From positions 1 through 59,631 of the forward strand of contig NZ_AP018266.1 of NCBI RefSeq assembly GCF_002368435.1: a DNA stretch of 59,631 nt. The letters run 5' to 3'. This stretch comes from Kalymmatonema gypsitolerans NIES-4073 (GTDB lineage: Bacteria > Cyanobacteriota > Cyanobacteriia > Cyanobacteriales > Nostocaceae). Made by a program: the position numbers and the translations under genes. Positions 17,016-26,118 of this stretch are shown here, piece by piece; the stretch's first letter is position 1; the number at the start of each line of letters is the position of its first letter. Below the pieces are notes generated by a model. It saw nothing but the letters and a program-made list of their open reading frames with translations, was not told the origin of the DNA and made no database searches.

Positions 17016-17156
17016 GACAAAGCCGGACAACCTTTATCCCTGAGTTAGGTTTCAAGGTTACTCAATGGGCGCGGTCATACCGCCCCAACCCGGACAATAC
17101 TGGACAAAAACGAGTTAATTGGTGGGGCGGTATGACCAAGGTTGTCCGGCTTTGTC
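17016..17156. repeat. Long interrupted inverted repeat (possible MITE or structured RNA)
   Basis: GACAAAGCCGGACAACCTT (17016-17034) is perfectly complementary to 17138-17156. Inside it, GGTCATACCGCCCC (17073-17086) pairs with 17124-17137. The right arms are adjacent, while the left arms are separated by 38 bases. The arms share a GGACAA theme, with extra copies at 17091 and 17102. No ORF uses it convincingly. The wider gap 16786-17302 holds only this. Confidence 0.6.
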
Positions 17157-17302
17157 TAGGAGTTCCCCCTCCCTGTACAAGCAAGTGAGAACAATTGCCT
17201 ACCCCAAATTATTGAGGGGATACTGTTAAGGGACTTCCAAGTGATAGTTTATTCCACGAATAAGGTAAAATCAGCGATTAGCCATTGGGATGAGACAGGA
17301 AA

Positions 17303-17464
17303 ATGCTAGACATCAATCGAGTGCTAAAGGAAGATCGTCTGCTTAGAGCATTTACTAGACTGAATTGTAAGGCATTCGATGAGTTGTCAGTTGCCTTTGA
17401 AATTGTACTCAACACTGAAGCGATCACCAACAGCAAAAAGCCTCGAAAAACGTTCTGTGGGTAG
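17303..17464 (+). pseudogene. N-terminal remnant of an IS5-like transposase
   Basis: A 53-codon frame, MLDINRVLKEDRLLRAFTRL then NCKAFDELSVAFEIVL, ends at a TAG after KPRKTFCG. The LLRA.TGLN..AFEEL pattern is the helix-turn-helix start of cyanobacterial IS5/IS4-like transposases, which are normally 250-300 aa. The DDE part is missing. It is a decayed fragment between the NACHT and pentapeptide genes. Confidence 0.5.
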
Positions 17465-17523
17465 GGTAGAAAGCCTTGATTGCAGCGAGTAGAAAACAAG
17501 CTATTTTTCATATAGTTATAAAA

Positions 17524-18048
17524 ATGGAGGTAGATGCGTTACAATTAATAACTTTTTTAAGTACTTACCACTATATTTTCTTAATATTAAGCATAATTAC
17601 TCTAGATTATTTTTATACAATGGACTTATTAGCCTTTCAGCCGCTCGACCTCTCAAATGCTAACCTCTTTCGTGCTAACCTCTATTGTGCTAACCTAGAA
17701 GAGGCTGACCTGTCTCGTGCTAACCTAGAAGGCGCTAACCTCAGCTATGCTAACCTCCGGTATGCTGATCTCTCTCGTGCTAACCTAGAAGGCGCTAACC
17801 TCAGCTATGCTAACCTAGAATACGCTAACCTCAGCGATGCTAACCTCTCTCGTGCTAACCTAGAATACGCTAACCTCAGCGATGCTAACCTCTCAAATGC
17901 TAATCTAGAAGGCGTTAACTTAGAAGGTGCTAGCCTCAAACGTACTAATCTCATCATTTGGAATGAAAATACAAAATGGCATGGTGTAAAAGGGTTAGAA
18001 ACCACTAGAGTGCCAGAAACTTTAAAACAACAGTTAGGTCTTGCTTAA
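17524..18048 (+). CDS. Pentapeptide-repeat protein
   Basis: From the ATG at 17524 the product is 174 aa: a hydrophobic helix (YHYIFLILSIITLDYF), then about 19 pentapeptide units of the type ANLxx/ADLxx (residues 37-135), then a short tail with WNENTKWHG. Pentapeptide proteins form a right-handed square beta-helix. The tail with a tryptophan motif is common in cyanobacterial members. A later ATG at 17620 would remove the membrane helix, and no ribosome site clearly decides. The repeat block resembles the C-terminus of the NACHT protein 0.9 kb upstream, so it may be a duplicated or detached sensor part. Function unknown. Confidence 0.7.
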   Translation: MEVDALQLITFLSTYHYIFLILSIITLDYFYTMDLLAFQPLDLSNANLFRANLYCANLEEADLSRANLEGANLSYANLRYADLSRANLEGANLSYANLEYANLSDANLSRANLEYANLSDANLSNANLEGVNLEGASLKRTNLIIWNENTKWHGVKGLETTRVPETLKQQLGLA

Positions 18049-18166
18049 GAACTGGACTTGTGGTGGGCGCGATTGCCCTTTAGTGAAGATGCGCTGAAAG
18101 TACGTAGTCTTAATTTTCAATCAACGAACTATTGAGATAAGTTAATATCCTGTTTTTTGTTCATTC

Positions 18167-18192
18167 AAAAAGCTGGTCTAAGCCAGCTTTTT
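18167..18192. terminator. Bidirectional terminator
   Basis: AAAAAGCTGG, a 6-nt loop, then CCAGCTTTTT. It lies just after the stop of the minus-strand kinase-like gene and 120 bp after the plus-strand pentapeptide gene, so it can end both transcripts. Confidence 0.75.
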
Positions 18193-18196
18193 GGTT

Positions 18197-19741
18197 TTAT
18201 CCCTTCAAGACAAAGGTTTGCGCCTTGTTATATCGCTCACTTTGCATTTGATAGGTTATTTCAGGCTCATTCAGTAAAACCAGCCAAGCTGTTATAACCG
18301 CTAAATCCTCAAGAATGGAGATGGTAGAGAGGCGATCGCTCAGAATGAACCAGATAATCAGCTTAAAAAAAGCAACGCCAGCTTGATAGCTTAACACCAA
18401 CGCTGCTCCTGTATACCAAAGACTAAAAGGTGCCGTTGTTTTTTGAGATACTTTGTTTGGTCTACGCATCATCCGCCAGCAATACACCAACAACCAAACG
18501 GTGCTGACAGCAATGACTATCGCTATCGTGATCTTTATCGTGTACAGCAAGACGTAATGGGTAAACCACAGGGAGCTAAACCCGATCAGGACAATTCCCC
18601 CAGCTATTCCCGGTAAGAGAGCACCTGAAAAAATGCCCCAGACAATAGCAGCAATGCCGCACCAGAAGAGAAGCATTTCAAAGCCCAGCACAGCATTGAA
18701 TCCTAACTTCTCTGCTGCCGAAAACAGGCCAGATGAACTATTGCAGAACATTCCAAAGGAAAAAGGAACGCATGAAACGTCACTCAAGTGTTCTATATAG
18801 ATATGAAATCGATAAAGCATCTGCACCAGACTGTGCATACCGGGAACTTGCTTGATACCAAACCCGATGAGATGCAGCAGATCGGTTCTGGCGAAGAAGG
18901 TGCCGAAGAAAAGCATACTTACTGCTGCCAAACTGATCAGACCTGCGATAGGAATCTTTTTCAAGGGTTTAAGTGGGGGAAGCGGAGAGATGTTGGCAAA
19001 ACGGTTATACGCTTCGGCAGCATTGTAAAACCTTGGCGAGGAATTTTGACCCGATAACTGGTATATCAAGTGTAAGAATGGTGGGTCAAAATGCTTGGTG
19101 ATCTCATCAAAATAGTTTTCGATAGATGTTACCTGAGCAGTGACATTTCCCGTTATCAGTTTCAGGACAATCTTGCCTAACCGCGTTAAATCATACCTCC
19201 AGACTTCCGCCGCCTCAATCTCTTGTATCAGTTCCCGATGAGGATGAGCGATGTTCAGGACAGAAACCTGAATGTTTCCGTCTGGCAAATGATGTACCAG
19301 AATGTCTCCTGCATTTAGGGTGTGATGAAAGCAGGGAGGGTTTAGGGATTGGCTATAGACGAGAACATCAAGCACCTGAAGAATTAAACTGTGTACCTGG
19401 GGTAACGTCAGATGAAAGCCCTTTTCCAGGCTTTGCCCCGGCTTGAACTCCTCGACCAGGAAATAACTGCCAACATCCTCCTGTCCTTTCTCAAGATGGA
19501 GGAGAAAGCCGTAACATCCGGGCGTTGCAGGATGCTGAAAGCGCCTTAAATTGTTATGTTGTGTCTTGACCAATTGCTCGCTCTGTGCAGCTTGCTCATT
19601 TCCCCAAAAACGATATTCTTTGAGAATAACCAGTCTGTCATGCTGGATATCTCGTGCCAGCCATACAGCCTGGTTTTCATGATAAGAAGTTACCATTTCT
19701 TCGATAACCTCGTAGCCCTTATCGATAAGGTTCAAATCCAT
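18197..19741 (-). CDS. Membrane pseudokinase (Ser/Thr kinase-like domain plus transmembrane segments)
   Basis: 514 aa. Residues about 8-250 follow the Ser/Thr kinase fold. A VILKEY strand carries a lysine equivalent to the ATP lysine, and SYFLVEEFKPGQSLE is hinge-like. The catalytic HRD loop reads HHTLNAGDILV, and the DFG position reads LNIAHPH. The catalytic Asp and the DFG Asp are both absent, so it is probably inactive as a kinase. Residues about 275-500 contain five or six hydrophobic helices. It is probably a signalling or scaffold protein at the membrane. It sits beside a DUF4407 gene remnant on the same strand, 70 bp away. Confidence 0.7.
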   Translation of the reverse strand: MDLNLIDKGYEVIEEMVTSYHENQAVWLARDIQHDRLVILKEYRFWGNEQAAQSEQLVKTQHNNLRRFQHPATPGCYGFLLHLEKGQEDVGSYFLVEEFKPGQSLEKGFHLTLPQVHSLILQVLDVLVYSQSLNPPCFHHTLNAGDILVHHLPDGNIQVSVLNIAHPHRELIQEIEAAEVWRYDLTRLGKIVLKLITGNVTAQVTSIENYFDEITKHFDPPFLHLIYQLSGQNSSPRFYNAAEAYNRFANISPLPPLKPLKKIPIAGLISLAAVSMLFFGTFFARTDLLHLIGFGIKQVPGMHSLVQMLYRFHIYIEHLSDVSCVPFSFGMFCNSSSGLFSAAEKLGFNAVLGFEMLLFWCGIAAIVWGIFSGALLPGIAGGIVLIGFSSLWFTHYVLLYTIKITIAIVIAVSTVWLLVYCWRMMRRPNKVSQKTTAPFSLWYTGAALVLSYQAGVAFFKLIIWFILSDRLSTISILEDLAVITAWLVLLNEPEITYQMQSERYNKAQTFVLKG

Positions 19742-19811
19742 AGGAATGTCCTCAGAAATTTATGGGTGTCGTTCCCTGTGCTGAATACAGGGAACGGGTC
19801 GAGTCTTAGCG

Positions 19812-20492
19812 TTAAATACTGTTCTTGCGGATCATCTGGTCTAGAATTTCACGGATGGAGAGCGTGCCGGAAGCGGGTTCCCGGACGGATAGACTGGTTT
19901 CTGGTAGGGCAGGGGGGGTCATCGTGTCCTTGATGGTATCCGTAATGCGGTCAGCCATCTCTGCGGTCAAGTCCGCTCGTCTTGCCTCAAACTCCACCGA
20001 CTTCTCAAGGTCGTGGAGAACGACTTTCAGATGATGGACAGAAGCGGCCAGCAGTTCGGCATACACTTTCTGGCTCAAGGTTTCCCGATACTGCTGTTCC
20101 CGTTCTGCGTCACGCTCAATCTGGATCTTGTTTGCTCTCAGCGTTTCCTTTTGTAAGTGAATTTGGGTTTGCTCGTTCGTTTCTAAAACAGCGTCGTAAA
20201 CCCCATAAGGACTGGATAGCTTTGCCAAAATCGGCAGAATTTCCAGAGTAATTAACAACGCCTTGAGCCAATAAACGTTATGACGGATACTGGGATACTT
20301 CTCCATCAACCGTTCCAGGTACATCATTTGCTGAAGAAGCCCTAACCTAGGGATTTGCCTCTTGCTCAATTGCTGCTGCTTTTGATTGATGATGTCCGTG
20401 TTCGTTTTGATGGCGTTTTGCAGGGTCTTTTTTTGCTCCTCATAGGAGGAAGCGCGTCGCCGCCTGTTTGCAATAACTGAGGCAAAGTCCTT
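19812..20492 (-). pseudogene. DUF4407-like membrane-associated protein, 5' end removed by IS5
   Basis: The frame is open from the IS boundary at 20492 down to the stop at 19812. A TTG at 20369 is only an internal alternative start. The remaining protein has a coiled coil (SSYEEQKKTLQNAI), a DUF4407-like segment (NVYWLKALLITLEILPIL then AKLSSPYGVYDA), and a helical C-terminus. DUF4407 proteins normally begin with several membrane helices, which are missing here. The sequence across the IS pair at 21850 belongs to a different gene (HEAT repeats), so the insertion was accompanied by a deletion. Confidence 0.6.
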
Positions 20493-20957
20493 GAACCTAT
20501 CCCACTAATGCCAGATTGTGGTAGTCTACTTTTTAACTAAGAAGAGTGGATCACGCTATGGCTGGACGTTTTGAAGGATTGAGTGACTTGGAATGGAAAT
20601 TGTTTGAAGATATATTTCCCGTTGAGTCAGAAAAGCGTGGTAAAGGAATGCCTCATGCGCCGTATCGCCATGTATTAAATAGTCTGTTGTACATTCTGAT
20701 TACTGGATGTCGATGGTGCGATCTACCAAGGGGGGATACTTGGGCATCGAAAAGCTCATCCCACCGATGGTTAAAGCGATGGCGTTCAGATGGAACATTT
20801 GAATATTTACAAGCGCGTGTGTTAGCGAGCGCAAATGAGAAAGGGCTGATAAACTGGGAGTTCGGCGCGGTTGACGGGTCTTTTTCCCCCTGGGAAGGGC
20901 GGGGGTGAAGAAGTTGCTTATGGTGGCAAAGGTAAAGGTATCTTAATACACACACTT
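20493..20957 (+). mobile_element. Partial tandem copy of the IS5-family element (first 465 bp)
   Basis: Bases 20490-20957 repeat 20955-21422 with a 465-bp offset and no difference that I can see. The copy starts with the terminal repeat GAACCTATCCCACTAAT and contains a full orfA (20546-20908). It stops at ACACACACTT, where the second copy begins. Its own 3' half is absent. The identity shows that the duplication is recent. Confidence 0.85.
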
Positions 20958-21022
20958 GAACCTATCCCACTAATGCCAGATTGTGGTAGTCTACTTTTTA
21001 ACTAAGAAGAGTGGATCACGCT

Positions 21023-21373
21023 ATGGCTGGACGTTTTGAAGGATTGAGTGACTTGGAATGGAAATTGTTTGAAGATATATTTCCCGTTGAGTCAGAAAAG
21101 CGTGGTAAAGGAATGCCTCATGCGCCGTATCGCCATGTATTAAATAGTCTGTTGTACATTCTGATTACTGGATGTCGATGGTGCGATCTACCAAGGGGGG
21201 ATACTTGGGCATCGAAAAGCTCATCCCACCGATGGTTAAAGCGATGGCGTTCAGATGGAACATTTGAATATTTACAAGCGCGTGTGTTAGCGAGCGCAAA
21301 TGAGAAAGGGCTGATAAACTGGGAGTTCGGCGCGGTTGACGGGTCTTTTTCCCCCTGGGAAGGGCGGGGGTGA
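21023..21373 (+). CDS. IS5-family transposase, orfA
   Basis: Begins at the ATG 21023 (MAGRFEGLSDLEWKLFEDIF) with AAGAAGAG upstream; a GTG four codons earlier is possible. It holds the DUF4096 helix-turn-helix domain (MPHAPYRHVLNSLLYILITG, CRWCDLPRG) and reaches the first catalytic Asp (GAVDGSF). It ends in a TGA right after the run CTTTTTCCCCC. The continuation is orfB in the +1 frame, so ribosomal frameshifting is expected to make the full enzyme. An identical copy lies at 20558-20908. Confidence 0.85.
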   Translation: MAGRFEGLSDLEWKLFEDIFPVESEKRGKGMPHAPYRHVLNSLLYILITGCRWCDLPRGDTWASKSSSHRWLKRWRSDGTFEYLQARVLASANEKGLINWEFGAVDGSFSPWEGRG

Positions 21374-21845
21374 AGAAGTTGCTTATGGTGGCAAAGGTAA
21401 AGGTATCTTAATACACACACTTACAGAGGGTAATGGAATGCCCCTTTCTAACTGTACGACTCCAGCCAACGGTAATGAGAGAGAGCAGGTGTTACCCCTA
21501 CTTGATAAGGTAAAACTTAAAACTTTGAAGCGTGGTAGACCACGTAAACGGCTCAAGGTACTGGCTGCCGATAAAGGTTATGACTCCAAACAACAACGCG
21601 CCAATTTACGCAAACGGGGTATTCGACCCCAAATACCAAAACGAGTCTGGAAAACAAAGAAAAACAAAGGCAGACCCATCAAAATCTCTGCTCCAAGATT
21701 CCAGCAAGAGCGTTGTTTTGCTTGGTATCAACGTAAATATCGTCGTTTGGTTGTTCGCTGGGAGCGACAGAAAGTATATTTTGATGCATTCATTGACCTT
21801 GCTACTATCCATATCTGGATTCAAAGAATCTTATTAGTGGGATAG
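21336..21845 (+). CDS. IS5-family transposase, orfB
   Basis: The frame overlaps orfA by 38 bases. It supplies the rest of the DDE domain: second Asp in LAADKGYDSK and the Glu region near KYRRLVVRWERQK. It has no good start of its own and is read as a fusion with orfA. It ends at the right terminal repeat. The product catalyses cut-and-paste of the element. Confidence 0.8.
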   Translation: MTGLFPPGKGGGEEVAYGGKGKGILIHTLTEGNGMPLSNCTTPANGNEREQVLPLLDKVKLKTLKRGRPRKRLKVLAADKGYDSKQQRANLRKRGIRPQIPKRVWKTKKNKGRPIKISAPRFQQERCFAWYQRKYRRLVVRWERQKVYFDAFIDLATIHIWIQRILLVG

Positions 21846-21849
21846 GTTC

Positions 21850-23701
21850 TTGTAAAGGATGATCTAATTCTTGTTCAATGAGAACTGGTAGCATTTGGTG
21901 TTTGCACAGACGTTCTGTCTCATTGTCAGACATTGCCCATTGCGCTAACTGACAAGCAATAGTAGTTATACTTACACCACTTTCGCCCCAAATTAGCAGA
22001 GTTACTCGTTTTTGATTAAAGATTGGTTGTAAATTTTTAGCTGTGAGTTGGACGAGATTATTACCATCCAAAATCACGGGAATATGGATGTAAAACAAGT
22101 GTTTTGTAACTGTTTTATTGTTGTTAAATTCTTTTCTAGCATACTTAATGTGTTTTTCAACCCAAGTATCAAGTACTCTGGGATGATAGTTTAAGAATTC
22201 GATGAATAATAATGTGCGGATGGGGAAAATTAAAGCGCTAAGGGCATCAGGTAATTTAAAGTTGGAGAGTGGTTTGAGAGCGTTGTTAGTGTATAAAATC
22301 CACAAAGGGCAAACCCGCAAGAGGATGAGCCAGATGGATGGTAAGAAAATAATGTAAATTAATCCCCCTGTTGCCCAAGGGTGTTTTGCCATCCATTCTA
22401 GGATTCTATCGAAGGGGCGGGATTGACTTTTCGTTTTTAGGGCATTAAGAGAGCGATTGACAGATGCTATGTCGGAATCTAAATTTTTATCGTGAGTGTC
22501 TTTAAACGCTTGGAGTGCTTTTTCTAAGTCCGATGTTGCTTGATCTAAATCCGCAAAAGACATAGTGTCTGCTTTGCTTTGAAAACTTTCGCCTATTATT
22601 TTTAGAGCATCAGCAGCTTTTTTACGAAGGTTTTCATCCTTTTGTTTCAAAGCTTCTATCAATAGAGGAATAACTGCTTTGGCTTCTACTCCCATCCTCC
22701 CCAGAGCAGCAGCAGCAAAGTAGCGAACGCTTGCATCCTTGTCATTTAATGCTTCTATCAAAGGCGGAACAGCAACTGTGGCTTTCACTCCCATGCTCCC
22801 CAGGGCATCAGCAGCCCTGTAACGAACACTTGCATCCTTGTCATTTAATGCTTCTATCAAAGCAAAAATAACAACTTTTCTTTCTCCTCCTATCTTCTCT
22901 AGGGCAGCAACAGCCACGAAGCGAACACTTGCATCCTTGTCATTTAATGCTTCGATCAAAGCAAAAACAGCAGCTTTGGCTTCCCCTCCCATACGGAATA
23001 GAGCAATACCAGCCCTATGGCGAACTTTTGCGTCTTTGTCTTTCAAAGCTTCGATTAAAGCAGGAATAACAACTTTGGCTTCCCCTCCCATCTTACCCAA
23101 GGCACTAGCAGCATCAAAGCTAACGTTTACAGCCTTATCCTTCAAAGCTTCGATTAATATAGGAACAGCAGTTTTGGCTTCTCCTCCTATACTCCCCAGG
23201 GCGTTAGCAGCAGAGTAGCGAATGTCTTTATCCTTATCCTTTAAAGCTTCGATTAAGGTAGGAACAGCAGTTTTGGCTTCTCCTCCTATACTCCCCAAAG
23301 CATAAGCAGCACTGCGGCGAACGTCTTTATCCTCATCCTTTAAAGCTTCGATTAAGGTAGGAACAGCAGCTTTCGCTTCTCCTCCTATACTCCCCAAAGC
23401 ATAAGCAGCACTGCGGCGAACATTTGCATTTTTGTATTTCAATCCCTCAATAAAAATGGGAAGAGCAGCTTTTGCTTCCTTTCCTATATCCCCCAAAGCA
23501 CTAGCAGCATTCGAGTGAAAGTTGGCATCTTTATCCTTTAAAGCTTCAATTAAGGCAGGAACAGCAGCTTTTGCTTCCTTTCCTATATCCCCCAAAGCAC
23601 TAGCAGCATTCGAGCGAACGTTTGCATCTTTATCCTTCAAAGCTTCTATCAAGACGGGAACAGCAGCTTTGGCTTCCTCTCCCATCTTCCCCAAAGCACT
23701 A
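21850..23701 (-). pseudogene. HEAT-repeat gene, 3' segment (repeats, membrane helix, NTPase start), truncated by IS5
   Basis: Third piece of the split HEAT gene. It contains about 11 HEAT units of 31 residues (VPxLIEALKDKDxxVRxxAA). Next come a charged linker (SFADLDQATSDLEKALQAF) and one strong membrane helix (GGLIYIIFLPSIWLILLRV). An NTPase-like start follows, with LLIWGESGVSITTIA. Related proteins have GESGVGKTT; here the Walker lysine is lost (GVSITT). Coding ends at 21850 where the IS5 begins (last native residues DHPLQ). The rest of the NTPase domain is gone. Confidence 0.8.
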
Positions 23702-24910
23702 GTAGTCCGCCACAGCAACTTTGATGGGTTCAATAGGTGGGTACAAACGTTCCATCTTATTACGTGCATCCCTAATCTTGAAGCGCCAATTTACACTTGC
23801 TTTTTCAGTGTTGCGAGTCAGTTCCCAAGCCGCAATTTCTCGTTTTAAAGTTTCGCGATCGCCAATTCGTCTTTCCAAGCACTGACATGACAAAACAGAT
23901 AACTCAATTTCAACTTGATTCAACCAAGAAGCATGTTTTGGTGTGTAGTGAAACTCCAATTTTTCAATAATTCGACGTGCTTCTTGCGGTTTAAAAACCT
24001 CATATAATGCAGCAGGGTTATGAATATTCAAATTATCTACAACCAAACGAATTAGTTGTGCATTTGGGAAATGAACATCGACTAAATCTTTCATCTGAAA
24101 AGCAAAATCAACTTTTGTTCTTTGCTGTGTGACTTCGATATGTCGCCAACCAGCTAATGGTTGAAAGCAAGCAAACAGGTTAACATTTCCATTGCGTTTA
24201 TATTCGCAGTCATAACGTTCTGGTTGTTCGGGTCGAGGAGGTATTGGCTCTCTAACATCTTCAGTTAATTGGTATGGACGCTCATCAAAACAAACTATTG
24301 GGCGAAGCGGATCTAATGGTTGACTATATAAATCTAAGAGGTCTTCCATCCGCAAAACATACTCACTATCTACCTTTGGAATACACCATTGTTCCTTAAG
24401 CCACGGCTTGACTTCGTTTTTTTTAAAGTCCGACGTACTGTTTCGTCCGAGATTGAATCGACTATTTCTAGGCTCACCAATCGATCTGCTAAAAGTTTCA
24501 TCGTCCAACCAGCTCTTCCTTCGGGAGCTTTGCTACAGGCAGTTGCAATCAAGAATGCTTCTTGCGAACCATCTAGCTTTGGCTTTTTTGGTGGATGAGG
24601 ACGGTCATTGAGCGACACATCACCATCATTGGCAAATTTGGCTCGTGTACGCTCAACCGTTGCAACTGAGACTCCAAGGCTTTGTGAAATTGTTTTATCC
24701 GTTTTTCCTTCAAATGCCATTAAAAGGATACGGGCACGGGTTATAGTTCGTGCTTTACTTTTTCCACAACGAGTTAGCGATCGCAGTTTTTCGACTTCCA
24801 CCTCTGTTAAATTTATGGTATGTTTCTTTGCCATGATGCTACCCTTTCATCCTCTTTAAGTAGCTTACCAAAAACCTGTCTGACCCATCAAAGTTGCTGT
24901 GGCGGACTAC
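23702..24910 (-). mobile_element. IS630-family element 1
   Basis: 1209 bp. The ends read GTAGTCCGCCACAGCAACTT (left) and its complement ending at 24910. TA dinucleotides flank it at 23700-23701 and 24911-24912, the TA target of the IS630/Tc1 group. It is inserted in a HEAT repeat of the large gene, abutting a second IS630 in opposite orientation with a single TA between them. Confidence 0.9.
23708..24834 (-). CDS. IS630-family transposase (element 1), two frames joined at an A8 slip site
   Basis: The first frame (24834-24370) has the paired helix-turn-helix: [17 protein letters not shown], then [20 protein letters not shown]. At 24417-24424 (minus strand TTTAAAAAAAACG) the reading shifts into the second frame, which continues [16 protein letters not shown]. 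The DDE catalytic domain has Asp in [10 protein letters not shown], Asp in [10 protein letters not shown] and Glu in [11 protein letters not shown]. Programmed slippage at A-runs is known in IS630 elements. The fused enzyme would be about 360 aa. Confidence 0.8.
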
Positions 24911-24912
24911 TA

Positions 24913-26118
24913 GTAGTCTGCCAAGGGAACTTTGCAGGGTAGCACATCTTACTGATAAGCTACTTAAAAATCAGGAAATAGCATGGCAAAGAAGTACATT
25001 GTGGATTTGAGTGAGGACGAAGTTTCTCAGCTGCAAGCATTAATTAAAAAAGGTAAGCACAAGGCAAGAACCATCACCCGCGCAAACATTCTTCTGATGG
25101 CTTCTGAGGGAGAAACAGATCAAGCGATCGCTGCCATTGTTCGAGTCCATGTTACGACAGTGGAACGGACACGAGAGAAATTTGTCATCGGTGGGTTAGA
25201 TTTTGCACTCATTGATGAACCTCATCCACCGAAGATTCGTAAACTTGAAGGAAAATCAGAAGCGTTTTTGATAGCTACAGCTTGTTCTGACGCACCGTCT
25301 GGACGGGTAAGATGGACAATGCAACTTTTGGCAGACCACTTAATAGAAGTTGGTATCGTTGATTCGATTTCAGATGAAACTGTTCGTCAGACCCTAAAAA
25401 AAACGACATTAAGCCGTGGCTGAAAGAACAGTGGTGCATTCCCGAAGTAAACGCCGAGTACGTTTTACGGATGGAAGATTTATTGGATTTATACAATGAA
25501 CCATATGATCCCAAACGTCCAGTAGTCTGTTTTGATGAATGCTCATATCAACTGGTGGAAGAAGTCAGACAACCATTGCCACCTGAACCAGAGCAACCAG
25601 AACGCTATGACTTTGAATATAAACGCAATGGAACAGTAAATTTATTTGCTTATTTTCAACCTTTAGTAGGGTGGAGACATATTGAAGTAACTCAACGGCG
25701 TACAAAACACGATTTTGCAAAACAAATGAAAGATTTAGTAGATATTTATCACCGCGATGCTGATGTTATTCGTTTAGTAGTTGATAACCTTAATATTCAT
25801 ACTCCAGCAGCCTTGTATGAAGTTTTTGAACCTCAAGAGGCACGTCGAATTGTACAAAGATTAGAGTTCCACTACACTCCTAAACATGCAAGTTGGTTGA
25901 ATCAAGTAGAGATTGAGTTATCTGTTTTATCTCGCCAATGTTTAGAGCGACGAATCCCGGATATACAAACATTATCCTCTGAAATTGCTACTTGGGAGAA
26001 ACAACGCAATCTTCAACGTACAAGTGTCCATTGGCGTTTTCAAACTACAGATGCACGGAGAAAGATGGAGCGTTTATACCCGACTGTATGACCCAGCAAA
26101 TTTCCCTTGGCAGACTAC
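24913..26118 (+). mobile_element. IS630-family element 2
   Basis: 1206 bp. The ends are GTAGTCTGCCAAGGGAACTT at 24913 and its near-complement ending CAGACTAC at 26118, followed by TA (26119-26120). It is related to but distinct from element 1 and lies head-to-head with it. After both are removed, the HEAT gene reads GCACTAGCAGC without a break. Confidence 0.9.
24983..26091 (+). CDS. IS630-family transposase (element 2), two frames joined at an A8 slip site
   Basis: The first frame (24983-25423) begins [20 protein letters not shown] with the helix-turn-helix. It ends soon after the slip site CTAAAAAAAACG near 25396. The second frame runs to 26091 and has the DDE residues in [20 protein letters not shown] and [11 protein letters not shown]. 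The same layout as element 1 supports real frameshifting rather than mutation. Confidence 0.8.

Larger units (their letters stand above)
20958..21849 (+). mobile_element. Complete IS5-family insertion sequence
   Basis: 892 bp with 17-bp terminal inverted repeats GAACCTATCCCACTAAT (20958) and ATTAGTGGGATAGGTTC (21833-21849), perfect. It carries two overlapping frames encoding one transposase by frameshift. It truncates the HEAT-repeat gene on its right and, with the partial copy, the DUF4407 gene on its left. Confidence 0.88.

Noticed and set aside
17524-18020. Possible CRISPR-like array from the regular GCTAACCT repeats
   Set aside because: The period is 15 bp, in frame, coding for pentapeptide units with no spacers; the same applies at 16612-16760.
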